64,000 nt of DNA. Origin: Melieria omissa. Lineage: Eukaryota; Arthropoda; Insecta; Diptera; Ulidiidae. Below, piece by piece: positions 31,926-45,600 of this stretch; the first letter of the stretch is position 1, and the number at the start of each line of letters is the position of its first letter. A program made the position numbers and the translations under genes. The notes under the pieces were generated by a model. That model searched no databases and was not told where the DNA came from. It was given only the letters and a program-made list of their open reading frames with translations. The DNA lies in NCBI GenBank assembly GCA_963971225.1, contig OZ020267.1, forward strand, positions 35,802,989 to 35,866,988, given 5' to 3'.

Positions 31926-32517
31926 CCCCTACCAACGCGTCAAATACCCTTTTTGCTGCAGCTCCATGTATGAAACCCAATAAATTGTGCCTTTTTTCGA
32001 CTGTCATTTTCATTCATGTATTCATTTAAACAAACATTGCACAATTAAGAGTTCATCTTTCTTAGATGTCCTTTTCCACAAAAAATGTACTCATATTTTT
32101 TAAATTTTTTTAATTTATAAAAAACGCTCCTGTCGTTTCTTTTGGCTACCAATATTACTGCTGAAATTCAACAACAGAGTCTATTCAAAAATATTTCTAA
32201 TGTCACCTTGTGATCAACTTTATTTGGAATGAGACCCATCCATCTCCAATGTGAGCATTGACATTTCAGATGCCCATAGATTGATTTCTTGATAGCTTTA
32301 CAATTTAAAGTCTGTGTGGCATATAAGTATAAAACCTATAAAACCTATAAAGCACGTAGCATTAGTCAGGCTGCAGTTGACAACAACACGCGATATGAAT
32401 TTGTTATTAGTTGCATTTAAATCTAACAAAATTCAATGAACACTCAGTGCAAAAGATACCTCTGTGAATAGTTTACTCAATCAATTTCCGCTTTCAAAGC
32501 ATTTAATGCTCTATTAA

Positions 32518-32600
32518 CCCTTTCCGACATGAAAATAAACTCGTTCTGTATGAATTGTATGGGCTGTAGTCCAATATATTGGACATTGTGACTGAAAGGG
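32518..32600. mobile_element. TTAA-flanked MITE, piggyBac-like (family 6), 83 bp
   Basis: TTAA at 32514-32517 and 32601-32604. Ends CCCTTTCCGACAT and its loose inverse GTGACTGAAAGGG. A perfect 16-bp palindrome GTCCAATATATTGGAC sits at 32569-32584, 16 bp from the right end. It is the smallest TTAA element in the window. Confidence 0.65.
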
Positions 32601-32604
32601 TTAA

Positions 32605-33442
32605 GTTACAATAGGTTGATTCTTAAAGGCGTAAAATCTATAAAAAAACTTCAAGGAATATCAAACTAAATTCTCGCTCACCTACACAAATTTCCGAACG
32701 TTTCTTTTCCCAGTGTAGCCATTCGCAATCGTAATTTCCAATCAATTTCTGTTCTCCATATGGTGCAATAATATTTATTGATATGCAAAAAGCAGCATCT
32801 CCATTTCAAAATTCAAAACGCGATCTCCCTCCACTCTAAGCATCGGGTCCGCGCAACCCATAAACTTGACGACAAAGCGGCGACAACAACGCATGAGTCA
32901 CTTCATAAATATGCACGTAGACAGTGCACAGTGCGCCATAAACAATAAAGCAGCGAATTGTTTGCTAAATCTCCAACACGTCTCATATTTGCTTTTGCAT
33001 TAAGACATCGCACAAAGCCGCATGCCGCCTTAAACAAAATATAGAATTATCAATGAGTGATGTAGACTCAGTTCTAGGAAGCGAATAGCTCATGCTCAAC
33101 GAATGTCGCAAACGAATGCCGCAGGCCAACACACACCAAACCCTAAGCATAGACATAGACTGTGCACTCATACAAACGGACAAACGTACACACACTGAAA
33201 AATGTTAATGCCAAAATTCGCGCTAAACAACGAAATATTTTTTTGTTTATTGAAATCAAACTCAAAAACACAATTTACATTGGCGTAAATACAATATTTT
33301 GTAGCCAAAACTGCGTGACTCGAATAAAACCAGTTAAATTTGATAATAACACAAAACGCTAGACGGCAACGGGGAAGTGGGCAAAATCAAATCGAAATTG
33401 TATTCTAACAACGCACTATAATTATTCTTCTCAACAATTTAG
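32605..33442. other. Upstream of ZP gene coding exon, no gene
   Basis: Mixed composition with no long supported frame. It ends in a good splice acceptor, a pyrimidine-rich TTATTCTTCTCAACAATTTAG at 33422-33442. Confidence 0.45.
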
Positions 33443-33626
33443 AGTGCAAAGTCAATTAAACGCACACGACGCACAAGATCGACTGCAACGCGACGCGGCA
33501 GTGGTGGCAACAACAACAACAATAACAGGAATAATAAAAACGCATAGCAACCACAAGCCGCAATAAAGACAACATTCAATTGTTGAAGTGTGCGGAAGAA
33601 CGAAAGACTCAAGCGACGAACGCGAG
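33443..33626 (+). other. Probable 5' UTR part of ZP gene exon
   Basis: After the acceptor AATTTAG the sequence runs without an upstream ATG in strong context to the ATG at 33627. It contains CAACAACAACAA runs typical of fly leaders. It would be joined to a leader exon starting near 29046. Confidence 0.45.
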
Positions 33627-36600
33627 ATGGCGAAACCAACGCAACACAACGCAGCGACGACGACGAGCCAGCAGCTGCTCTCAATGCTGCTAATCTGCAT
33701 TGTGCTGCTAGTTAGCCAGGTGAGTGTGATGCCACTTTTATTGCCATTAAAATAGGTTTTTTTTAGAAAAAAGAAAATTCTTGATTACTGGCTTTGCTGT
33801 GCGAGACCAAATGATTTGACGCGTTGAATGGCTTGAAAGATTGTGCGAGCAGTAATTTTTACAAATTGTATGATACATTAAAATGGAGTGCAGTATTATT
33901 GGCTCGATGTCACTAGTGCGGAAGTAGTAAGAATTGTGGTTTAGAATTGATTAAAGCTATAAAAATTTTAGTATAGAACTTTCTTACTTCTCACTTCTTC
34001 TTAGTATGGAACTTTTATCTTTCACCTCAGCTTCTTTGCACTTGGTCTGCATTATTTGGAAGAAGTAAGATGCAGTTGGGTAATCTTCTTCTCCTTAAGA
34101 ATTGTTATTTATAATTGGTTGAAGCTATACAAATTTTAGTATAGAACTTTCTTACTTCTTCTTAGTATAGAACTTCTATCTTTCACCTCAGCTTCTATGC
34201 ACTTGTTCTGCATTATTTGGACATATCAACAATCTAGGAGATTTGGTCGATAGGAATATCCACAGTCACTAAGCCTAGTTTTTGAAAACCTCAAATTGAT
34301 TTAAACTGGAACTGATTCAAAGACTGAGAAGATTTAAGTTGAATGTCAGATGTGATGTCAGAATGAGCCCTTATGGCCACTCGTACCGAACTACCTTTTT
34401 CTGTTAATAATTTGAATATTGTTACTGAAAGTTTGATTTCGTTCAGAAAATGTCTTAAATACACATTAAGTGCATCTTAAGTCCTAAACAAAAGTACCCT
34501 CAGACCCCAATGCTTCATACTTTGTGCCTCAAATCGATTCACACTATTGTAAAGTTTCTAAACGACTACAAGCCAGCATTCTATGAAACTTTGTGCGGTC
34601 ATCTAGTGCAGCTTTGTCTGAGCTCGGCATCTGCGCTTCAAAACATATAAAGCGAGTTTTATATTAAATCGAAATAAGTAATAAGCATTAATTTACATTA
34701 ATAAACATTAACGTCATTTAGAAAGTCCACAGTAAACCTAAACTTAGGAAGCCATTGCATTTGAGGTAATTAATTGTTGAAGAGCATATTTGTTATAGAA
34801 ATTTCATGCAACTGCTAGACGACAACTTCAACGGTTAATAAAACTTCCAGAAAAGCACATAAAATACCAACGAAACAGAAACTGCAAACAGTTTCTCTTT
34901 GAGCGCTTACACAGATGCGTACTTGTACTTTTGTTTATTGTCTTTTTTCGGTTTAGCATTTTTCCTCAAAATTTCACTTGAAATTATTATGTTTTCACTC
35001 TTCATGGTTGCCGGTAGGCAGTTAAGCAGCGCATAGTACAAGTACCCGCACGACTGACAGACAGACCAACTGTGTGTCAGCGCTTTATGTGTGGCCATCC
35101 ATTCGTTTACTGCACACACATTCATTCAGGCATTTTTATTCTTCGACCATAAAAACGGGGTTAAGCAGTGCCGTGACATTGCTTGGCTCTAACTCCAACT
35201 CTGTCGCTGTCGACTAAACGTCACTAACAGCCGACAAATTACTTCATTCGCACTGCGTTACACAAAGTTGCACAGCTTTGATAAGTTGTAGTGGCTCGCA
35301 AGTGCCGCAGTTTCTCCGCCGACCGCACAATTTCACAGCGCTTTCAGCGCAGCGACTCAAGCCACGAACTCTGGCCGGCCAACGGCGAGCGTCGCCGTGT
35401 CGCTGATAAGCGGAGAGAGTGTGCCGCGGCCGCTGACTTTTGGCCGGCCAGCGTTCGACGCCGGTCGTTCATGCCGTGCACAATTGTCGATAATGTGCGT
35501 TGCAATTGTTGTTGTGGATGCTGTGTCGTTGCGCACTTCTTCACTGCTCATTTCCTCACCAGTTGAAGAGTTCCACTGACCGATATTTCAATGTTGATGT
35601 TTAAATCTCATTTTGTGCTTTTACTTGCAACAATTACAGTTGAGTTGTTGCTGGTTTTGTGTGCTGTCATCGTTCACTGTTGTTGTTGTTCAGCTGCTTG
35701 GGAAAATTTAGTTAATGTTTTTTGTGCACATTTCAAGTAACACAACGTTTGTTGTTGAGAAGAGTCTTTCAACGATTTCCCCCCTCCACTTGAGTTGTGT
35801 TCTTTAACCGTTGGCGGCCCAATAACTCATTTCATATTTTAGGTTATGTTGCATGTACAATGTTGCATGGACAATCGGTTAGTTGTTCGAAAATATGTTG
35901 TTCCCATATCGATGAGATTTCTTCGCTGATTTGGCAATTAAATTGAGAAATAATCAAATTGATTTGAGTTTAATAGTGGATTGGGCACAATTATTGGCCT
36001 CTGCTGAGACTTGGGAAAGTGGCGCACAAATTCCAATTCGTAGAATTCGATGCAAAGGGAGAAATCGTTGTTGATGTTGGAGCAAGAATAATCGAAACAT
36101 TTGAAAGTTGCTGAGCTGTCATTGACTGAATTGGTTAATGCGGCTGTAAGTTGATGAGATAAATATTTAGAATATTTTCATGGGAGTTAAATTGCAACTT
36201 GATTACTATTGTTGAAGGAGTTAGTAACGCCTTTCACAGTGTAAGATTTAAACTGTGGAGTAGTTGGGAAGAAGAAAGTAGAGTAGACACAAATTATGCA
36301 TGACCAATGTGTGTACATCAGATTTGTACTGTGGAATAGGGAAGAGGAAAGATGGGAACAGTTTTGTATGATCAAAATAACTACAACACTTACTATTTGT
36401 TACAGCAACAGTTGTCTGGTCAGTTGTAACAGTTGTCTGATTTGGTGAACAAAAACTAGGACAACTAGGAAGGGTTTGGGGTTTTTAAAGTTGTTGAATA
36501 CTTGTGAACTGAAAGTGCAGGTATTATCAGTTATTCTACGTAGGCTGCCTTTTATATTTTTTCAATAGGTATGGTCTAGTAAGTTTTCGACAAATTTGAG

Positions 36601-39600
36601 ATTGCCATTGAAAAGCTTGTCATTTTTTACCATAAACGTGCTCAGAACATTTTGATGTTCAAGCGCTAAAAACAAAACAAATTGTGAATTGCTCGAAACA
36701 AAAAAAAAAAAATTAAAAACTTTGCATATTTTTAGGCCCCTAATTTTTTAAGGAAAAAGTATGAAAAGTGATGAAAATGGCTATGGTACATTTTTGCTAT
36801 TATTTCGATGCGAATATGTATTCCGCCAAATAGTTTGGCTGCGTTGTAATGTTTGATGTGTCAGCAAACTTTACATATTTTCAGGCCTTCAATTTTTTAA
36901 GGAAAAAGTATGAAAATTGATGAAAATGGCTATGGTCGATTTTTGCTATTATTTCGATAAGAATGCGAATCACACCAAATAATTCGGCTGCGTTACATTA
37001 TTTGATGTTTTCGCTTTCATTTAACACCTAACTCATTAATAGATTTAAGAAAAATTTGCATGTTTTGGACCATCCAAGAAAACGCCTTGAAATTCCATAT
37101 TTTCCGACTTTGAGGTCCAATTACCGCAAAATCGTAAAACTTATAAAAATAAATTACCTTGGAAAAGAAACCGTGAGGTGTTGTAAATGCCACAAAGTGA
37201 AAACCATGTCAACCGGTTCGTTGATTAAGAAATTACAATCGAAAACGTGAAAAAAGTCAGAAAAGCCGACCAAAAATCGAAATTTGTTGCCCTGTGTAAT
37301 TGTTTACGATTTCCGAAATGAATTATCTCAATAACCGTTCTTCGATCGCCTTCATTCCACATTGGGTGATGAAGCACCAACCCTCAAGACAATTTCGTGA
37401 AGATCGTCCCAAATTGGTCATTGTGCCAGAAACCATCGATGCTGTGCGTGAACTGATAATGAAAGATCCTCATATGACATACCCTGAGATAGAGGCATCC
37501 TTGGGCATTAGTTCCACGACCGTGCATTCGATATTGCATGAACATTTAGCTGTCAGAAAGATTTATTCTCGTTGGATTCCTCATAATTTGGCAATCGCTC
37601 AAAAAAAGGCTCATGTCGTTTGGTACAAACAAATGATGGAAAAATTCGACCGCGGTACTTCGAAAGACGTTTATAAGATCGTGATTGATGATGAATCATG
37701 GATATATGCGTATGAGTCCTAAACAAAACAGCAATCAACTGTGAAGGTCTTCCAAGACGAGCCAAATCATAAAAGAGTTTTTGGGGCACGCAGCACATCG
37801 AAGCAAATGGTCGCCTGTTTCTTTGGACTGGTCATGTGGCTACTGTACCGTTAGAGCAACGCACAACGGTAAATTCTGAGTGGTACACAAGAATTTGTTT
37901 GACAGAAGTGTTCAATGAAATACGGAAAAACAACCGCCGACGCCGAATCATTCTTCACCAGGACAATGCGCGCTCTCACACATCGACTCAAACAACCGTC
38001 TATTTGATTGACCCAAGTATCGATTTAATGGGTCATCCGCCATACAGCTCTGATCTAGCACCCAATGACTTCTTTTTATTCCCGCACATAAAAAAAATTG
38101 CGTCGTTAACGATTTTCATCGCCAGAAGATGCAGCTGAAGCATTCAAAAACCATGTTTTGGAGGTGTCTCAATCGGAGTGGAAAAAGTGCTTCGACAATT
38201 GGTTTGAATGCATTCAAAAGTGTTTAAATCTTCAAGGAAAATACCTTGAAAAGCAATAAAACCATTTGCGATGATAACAAAATGCATTTTCATCCTTTTT
38301 GAAAAAATATAAAAGGCGAGGGTTCGTACTATTTTATGGTCCTTCAAAATAAATGCATTAATTTTGAAATTTCGAGCCAAATTTATCTAAAATGTTGTTG
38401 ATGATTTTTTTTGGATTTTATCTGTAACATGTCTTTTCTCTGCAAAGCAATCTTTAATATTCTAGAAGCCTGGGTTCATGGTCACTATTGAATTTTCGAC
38501 TTTTCATTGAATAGATTAGAAACAATGCAATACTTGATACCTTAAAATCGTTGCCGAATGTGCCATAAGTAACAAAGGGCGCAAGTTGCTCCAGGCGACA
38601 CTTTTAAAGGCGAAAAATTTTTCCCTTAAGCCCATTTACTTGCAAGAAACAACAAGTCTCGTCACTTTACTGTATTTGTTTGACCTTCGTTTGAAGTTAT
38701 TAGTCTCATTCTTTATCAAAATTTGCAATCTCCAATTTTTTGCAGCTTTAATTAAGATAAAGTCATAAAAATTTAAATTATCCTTCGTCAGCCTCAATTA
38801 TGCAACCTCGATATACAAACACAAATTCGAGCAGCGTTCAGAATTACTTAATTAAACTTTAGCACACAAAACAAAAACAGCTGTTTAGACCAATCAATGG
38901 CAACAATTTGTTACAGCTCACAAATTCTCTCTCGCGGCACCACATGGTTCCATATGTATTCAAATTAGTGGCAAACAAATCACCGCCAAAACTGCAACAA
39001 AAGCTAAATTGGCCACAACAACAACAACAAAACGCAGCTGTTACTGCCACATTGCTAATCGGCTTTGAAATCTTGTACAATTTTCGTCATTGTGTTTGTA
39101 TGCAAATGCGGCGAAGCGAGCACAATAAATATTTCCATATGTCAGTCAATGGAGTGCAGATTTTTTCCATTTACTGGCAAATTTTCGAAATGGCAAACGA
39201 AATGTTTCACTCGTACAATTTGAAATTGTAAGAGTGTGCAGTGTTGCATTGAATTAAGCGCAGCGAATTAAGGCTGCTCGACACATTGATGACTGAACAA
39301 ATGCGACAGATGTCACTGTCTGTCTATGTAAACACAGTTCAAGTCAAGAGCGGAGAAATTTTCACAATTTGTTGACTAATACGAATGGAAAAATATAAAT
39401 GATTGAATATCTAAGATTCTGTGTATATCAGTTATGCGGCTAATCGGCTTTGCCTCAATTGCTTTGGCTCATTTTTTTATTTTATTTTCATGCCAAACAT
39501 GTTAGCTGCCTTCAATGTGTTTGTATGTGTATGTGCTTTTTTTGAATTCTAAATAAATTTCTGCTTGCTTGCGTGTTAATAGTTTTGCTGCTGCTGCGGG

Positions 39601-42600
39601 TAACACTTTCGATTCTCTTGCTCGTTCATTCATATTTTTTTTCTAAATTTATTTCCCCCCACATAGTTGTCTGCTCGCCTGTCCGCCTGTCTTAAGTGTT
39701 TGTATGTATATTTGTATTTGTAGGAAAAAACATGTTCAAGTCAGCTGTGCACCGCATACATGATTCACATTCGTTGCTACCAGTTAGTGTGGTGAATGCC
39801 TTCTTGGGAAATGACAAACAACATATTGACCGTTTTTAAACTGAAATGCTCGCCCATACATACATACTTACTATACATATGTATGCTTGTATTTAGCGCA
39901 AAAACACAAAGCTGACGTAATGGCATTGCATATGTGGTCGTCAAGACTGGTTTTGGTACTAGAAGTCAATCATGTGTGGTTGTTAAAGTGTCTCTGTCAA
40001 TTCAATGTTGTTGTATAATTTATTGGCAAACATGTTTGATTTCGGTCAAAAGCTCAATTTATAAGCTGCATGAAAACATGTTTGATATAATATGTGTGAT
40101 TCTATTTAAAAATTATAGAGTACACTGAGAGAAAAGATTATACTGCAAGAAATTAACATGATTAGAATTTGATTTAACTAAGAAATATACATTTTTATTT
40201 TTTTGTTTGTTTATTTAATTTCATTCTAAAAACTAAAATATAAAAATTTTCGTTACTACAAATAAAAACGTTGAATTTTTTCGATTTACAAATATTTCCA
40301 AGTTTTAAGTTTAATTTTTAATCTTTCTAGACTTTAAACAATTAACGAACCATTATAGCCAAGCACCCTGTATTTCTTTGAAAACTGCATTTGTTTTGGT
40401 TTTTCGTTTATTTTCTTTTACACTGAGAGAAAAGAGTATACTGTAAGAAATGAACAAGATTAGAATTGGATTTAACTAAAAAATATAAATTTTTATTTTT
40501 TTATTTGTTTATTTAATTTCATTCTAAAAACTAAAATATAAAAATTGTTGTTACTACAAATGAAAACGTTGTACTTTTTCGATTTAAAAATATTAAAGTC
40601 TTAAATTTAATTTTTAATCTTTCTAGACTTTAAACAATTTACGAACCATTATAGCCAAGCACCCTGTATTTATTTGCAAACTGCGTTTTTTTCGTTTTTG
40701 CGCAGCACAACAACAAAATTTATTCAACGTTATAATTTGTTCCGTCAGCGCTTCGTTTGGCAAGGAAATTCAACGCCGCAAAGAAAACCTTGAAGCACAA
40801 CAGCAACATCAACATCAACAACAACAACAACAGCACACGACACTTTGTGCAGCCAGAGCCGCGGCCGATATGTGTGCGCGCACTTTAGTTGATAAGCTGG
40901 CAATGATTATACAACCAGACACAGCCGCAACCAAACCTGAGACCGAAGTCAAAGCTAAAGCATCATGCAACATTTGCGCTACTGCCTGCTCTTTTTGTTG
41001 TTGTTGTTTTGGTTTTTGCTGCCGCTGTTGCCTATCACTTAATGCGGCTTTTTATTTGTTTGCCATTTCTGGCTTTTTGCGCACCTTGACGCTGTTATTG
41101 TTGTTGTATACAACTACATAGATTGCTGCTGCTGCACAGTTGTCAGTGGCCGCGCGCCGTGTGCGGATGCTGTCGACGTCACACAACTTGTACTTTCCAT
41201 CACCTCGGCTGTCGCTGTTTTCTGTTTTCTCTTCCCTCGTCTTGTCCACATTGCCGTCGTCAGTGTGCAACGGCTAAATGGCTGGAAAACCGTACAATTG
41301 AAATGTGCTAAGAAATCGAAAAATCGCAGCTCGTCACACAACTCCACACTGCTGCCAATGTTGCCACACCTTAGTGCCGGTGAAAAGTGCTGGTTAGGGG
41401 GGGAAGAGGGGGCGTCAGCATGGCACTGACTGCTAACATGCAGCAAAGTATGATTATTTTTACACTCATTAAACAAAAAATGAACTTGCAATTTTATGTT
41501 TATGGCAAGAAGCCGTTAACACTGAAGAATGTTTTTTTTTTGTTACTTTGTTTGCGTGTTTGGTTTTTTGTGCCTAACACACTGGGCCTCGTACGTCATA
41601 TCCCAGCAAGCAGTTTGTTCAGTTCGTAAGTAAAACTTATGCTGTGGCTTAGGGGATCTTAGTGGTGGAAAGTCATAGAGTTGTGAGTTTGAGTTCAGAA
41701 TCAGCAAATATCAAATAAAGAAAACATTGACAAATCTATGGAAAAACTGTTCAAAATTAATGTCCTTTTATGTTCGTAGGTCTACTACATTGTCTTCAGT
41801 AGAAGCTCATGAGTCATGACTATAGGTGGCTCTGAAAGGAATTTCTGTTTAAAATTGAGGTCTTTTTACAATCATAGGTCAGTCACAAGTTCTTCAGTAG
41901 AAGTTCATGACTCCTTGGTGGCTCTGAAAGGAATGTCTATTTAAAATTGAGGTATTTTTGCAATCATAGGTCAGACACAAGTTCTTCAGTAGAAGCATAT
42001 GACTAAGTCATGATCTCGAATTGAATTTCTGTTTAAAATTGAGGTCTTTTTAGAATCATAGGTCAGTCACAAGTTCTTCAGTGGAAGCTCATGACTCATT
42101 GGTGGCTCTGAAAGGAATTTCTATTTAAAATTGAGGTCTTTTTACAATCATAGGTCAGCCACAGGTTCTTCAGTAGAAGCTCATGACCAAGTAATGACCT
42201 CGAATTGAATTTATGTTTAAAATTGAGGACTTTTTACAATCATAGGTCAGCCACAGGTTCTTCAGTAGAAGCTCATGACCAAGTAATGACCTCGAATTGA
42301 ATTTATGTTTAAAATTGAGGACTTTTTACAATCATAGGTCAGCCACAAGTTCTTCAGTAGAAGCTCATGACTCATTGGTGGCTCTGAAGAGAATTTCTAT
42401 TTAAAATTGAGGACTTTTTACAATCATAGCTCAGCCACAGGTTCTTTAGTAGAAGCTCATGACCAAGTAATGACCTCGAATTGAATTTATGTTTAAAATT
42501 GAGGACTTTTTACAATCATAGGTCAGCCACAGGTTCTTCAGTAGAAGCTCATGACCAAGTAATGACCGCGAATTGAATTTATGTTTAAAATTGAGGACTT

Positions 42601-45600
42601 TTTACAATCATAGGTCAGCCACAAGTTCTTCAGTAGAAGCTCATGACTCATTGGTGGCTCTGAAGAGAATTTCTATTTAAAATTGAGGTCCTTTTATAGC
42701 CGTAGGCTTACCACAAGTTCTTTAGTAGAAGCATATGACTATGTAATGATTTCGTATTGAATTTCTGTTTAAAATTGAGGTCTTTCGACAATCATAGGAC
42801 AGCCAAAAGTTCTTCAGTAGAAGCTCGTGACTAAGAAATGATCTCGAATTGAATTTCTGCTTAAAATTTAGGTCTTTTTACAATCATAGGTCAGCCACAG
42901 GTTCTTCAGTAGAAGCATATGTCTAAGTAATGATTTCGAGTCGAATTTCTGTTCAAAACCGAGGTAAATCTGTAGGATCCTTTATGGACGTATATATGAT
43001 GTTCTTGCCCGATTGCCACAGGAGTGGGAAGTGTAGTGAACATGATTTGGTTAGCTCTAACTAAAGAAGTTCTAGCTTCATGCTTCTCTAGCTTCACATG
43101 AAACTCGGATTTCAAGGTTGATTCCGTTTCATATACTTATTGCATGAGCTGTGGAAGATCTCCAAATTTGAAACTCAAACTCTGGTGACATTGACTTTTA
43201 AACGTGATTTCAAAAGACGAAACATAATCTCTGCTTAATTGCTTTCATTCAAACTTGACTTACTCAACAAATGGATACTGGATTTGCCTTCAGACAACAT
43301 TTTTTTCATCAAGGATCCATTAGTTTGTGGGGTTTAAAGCTAAGTAGGAGTTTACCAAACCATTTCACATTTCTCAGATTCATTTAATTTTTCATTTCAT
43401 TTCATTTATGATTAAATAGTCAAAGAACAATTGTTTGCTTACTGACTAATAAAGAACAGCATAATGGAGAAGTAACAAAATAATATTACGTAACAATCGA
43501 TAACTTAATTAAGAACAGAGTACAACAAGTTCAAGAATATTGTTTCAGAAGTAGTGAAGTCCACCAAAGAGTACTTTAAGATCAATGCAATTTCTCATCC
43601 ATTCAAATATTATGTAAATTATATGAATATATTAAATATAAACTCAAATACATTATGCCATCAACAAAAATTTCCTTCGATTACCATTTACATTGCATGC
43701 ATGCGAATTTTTATGCCGGGTTACGGTGTGTGGGCAACGCGCAATGCCGAAAATGTATACACGGTCACACACGTATGACTTCTGCCTTCGTGTGCTTCAA
43801 CGACATTGCTGAGCCCGCAAACGAAAAAAAATCGTTGTACATTTTGGGTGGCGAGTTGTTGTGGTCGTTATTCTAATTGTGCACCTTTTGAGCTTTGGAA
43901 GCTCATCGAAATTGGGAGTGAAGTGCGAGTTGGAATTCGGTGGGTTTTGGTGCGTTGCTGGTTTGTGTTGGCTCGTCCATAAGCGTTCGTGCAGTGCGCT
44001 TTTAAAGGTGTAAACAAAATAAGTATTTCAATGTCAGCGCGCGAACGTGTGCGTATTTGTTAAATATTGTTTAATAATAGCAATAACGCAATAATTCCGT
44101 GCGCAATCTCCGCACCAAAATGTATTCACATTTTTATTTAGACGACAATGAAAATACACTGATGAAAAGTTAATATATAAATGAAATCAACAAATATTTA
44201 GTTGGAAGGGTATTTAATAATTTAATTATAAGGTTTGGGTTCGCTTAAATTAAAACAAATTAGTTATTCACATAACAAATTTGACAATGTGTCAAATAGG
44301 GAGAGTGATGCAAGGTGTCTTTTATTATTTTTTTGTGATTTGGGTCAATGCTGAGTCGTTCACACTTAATTGATTGATATAGAAATGTATTGAAGAAACA
44401 GTTGGGTCAATGTGGGGCAAAGATGTGGACAGGAACCAACAGCAAACTATAGCAAAAAAACTTGTAATTGTCATAGATGCAAGCTCACATTTTTTTGAGA
44501 AAAGTTATAATTTTGTTAAATTTTTTAATAATAAATAAATATTTTCAATAAATACAGAAATTCCGTTTTCCATGTGACATGTTGATAAAAAATGCTTATT
44601 GCCCAATTACACATCTTTTGTCTCAGTGTAAATATGCAAATTTTTTCTATGTAAACAACTGTCTAACAGAGCTAACATGGACTTTGGGGCACCTTTGTTG
44701 TGCTTTTGTACTCATTGTTGTTACTAGACACAAATTATTCGACCATAATTTTTATTCAATTTTGTCTGTGATATTTCGACAGTTGTATTGTGATATTGTC
44801 ACTTTTGTTGTAATGTTTGGTTTTGTGCTTTTGTTATTGATTACATAGGCAGTTGTTGTTGTTGTAGGCTTTTTAATTTGGCTCTCTAACACATAAAACA
44901 AGCAAATCACAAAAGCAATAGTGCGGCACTGCCATTTCGCACGCGATTTTCACAGATTTGCGCACTTTGCCAATGTTTCGCCGGAACACGCAATACATTT
45001 ATTTCAATATTCATGAGTACTTTGCATAAATATGCATTGAATATGAATGTTAAATCTATGAAAATTCTATACCTATTTCGATGAGTCAAACTATTTCTGG
45101 CATTTCTCATGAAACAGAAGACTTAGCACACAAACTTGGAATAGCGCATCAAATTGTGCCCCGTAATTAAATGCCAAATTGCACTGCAGTGTAATTAAAT
45201 GCTTTTAGTTTCAACTTCAGTGCATTACCACAACGGCGTTTGTGTCTTTAGTCTTTCGATTTTACTACTTATAACCCCAAATGTACACAGCCACTTGCAC
45301 GCCCGGGTAATGATGCATGAAGCACAAAGGCACAATGCACACTGGGAACAACCCCAGTGAATTAAGGTGAATTGTAGCTAATGTGCACAATCATAGAATC
45401 AAATTTTATGCCACTTAAAGGCTGAATTTGTTCTAAACATCAAACAAACCAAAGCAAATACCTAATTTCTGTAACCAAAGCAAATGCATGTTTCCATTAC
45501 CACAAACATAATTGGAACAACGCCCAGCAGAAAAGGGCCAAACCACAAAAAATATAATTCAAAAAAGACAAAACAAAAGGAGAAAAAGAAAGGGCACCGA

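Noticed and set aside
35291..35566. 91-codon frame with Cys-rich tail in the ZP intron
   Set aside because: Starts at GTG, and three other frames of similar length overlap it on both strands. Effect of local G+C content and TTG repeats.
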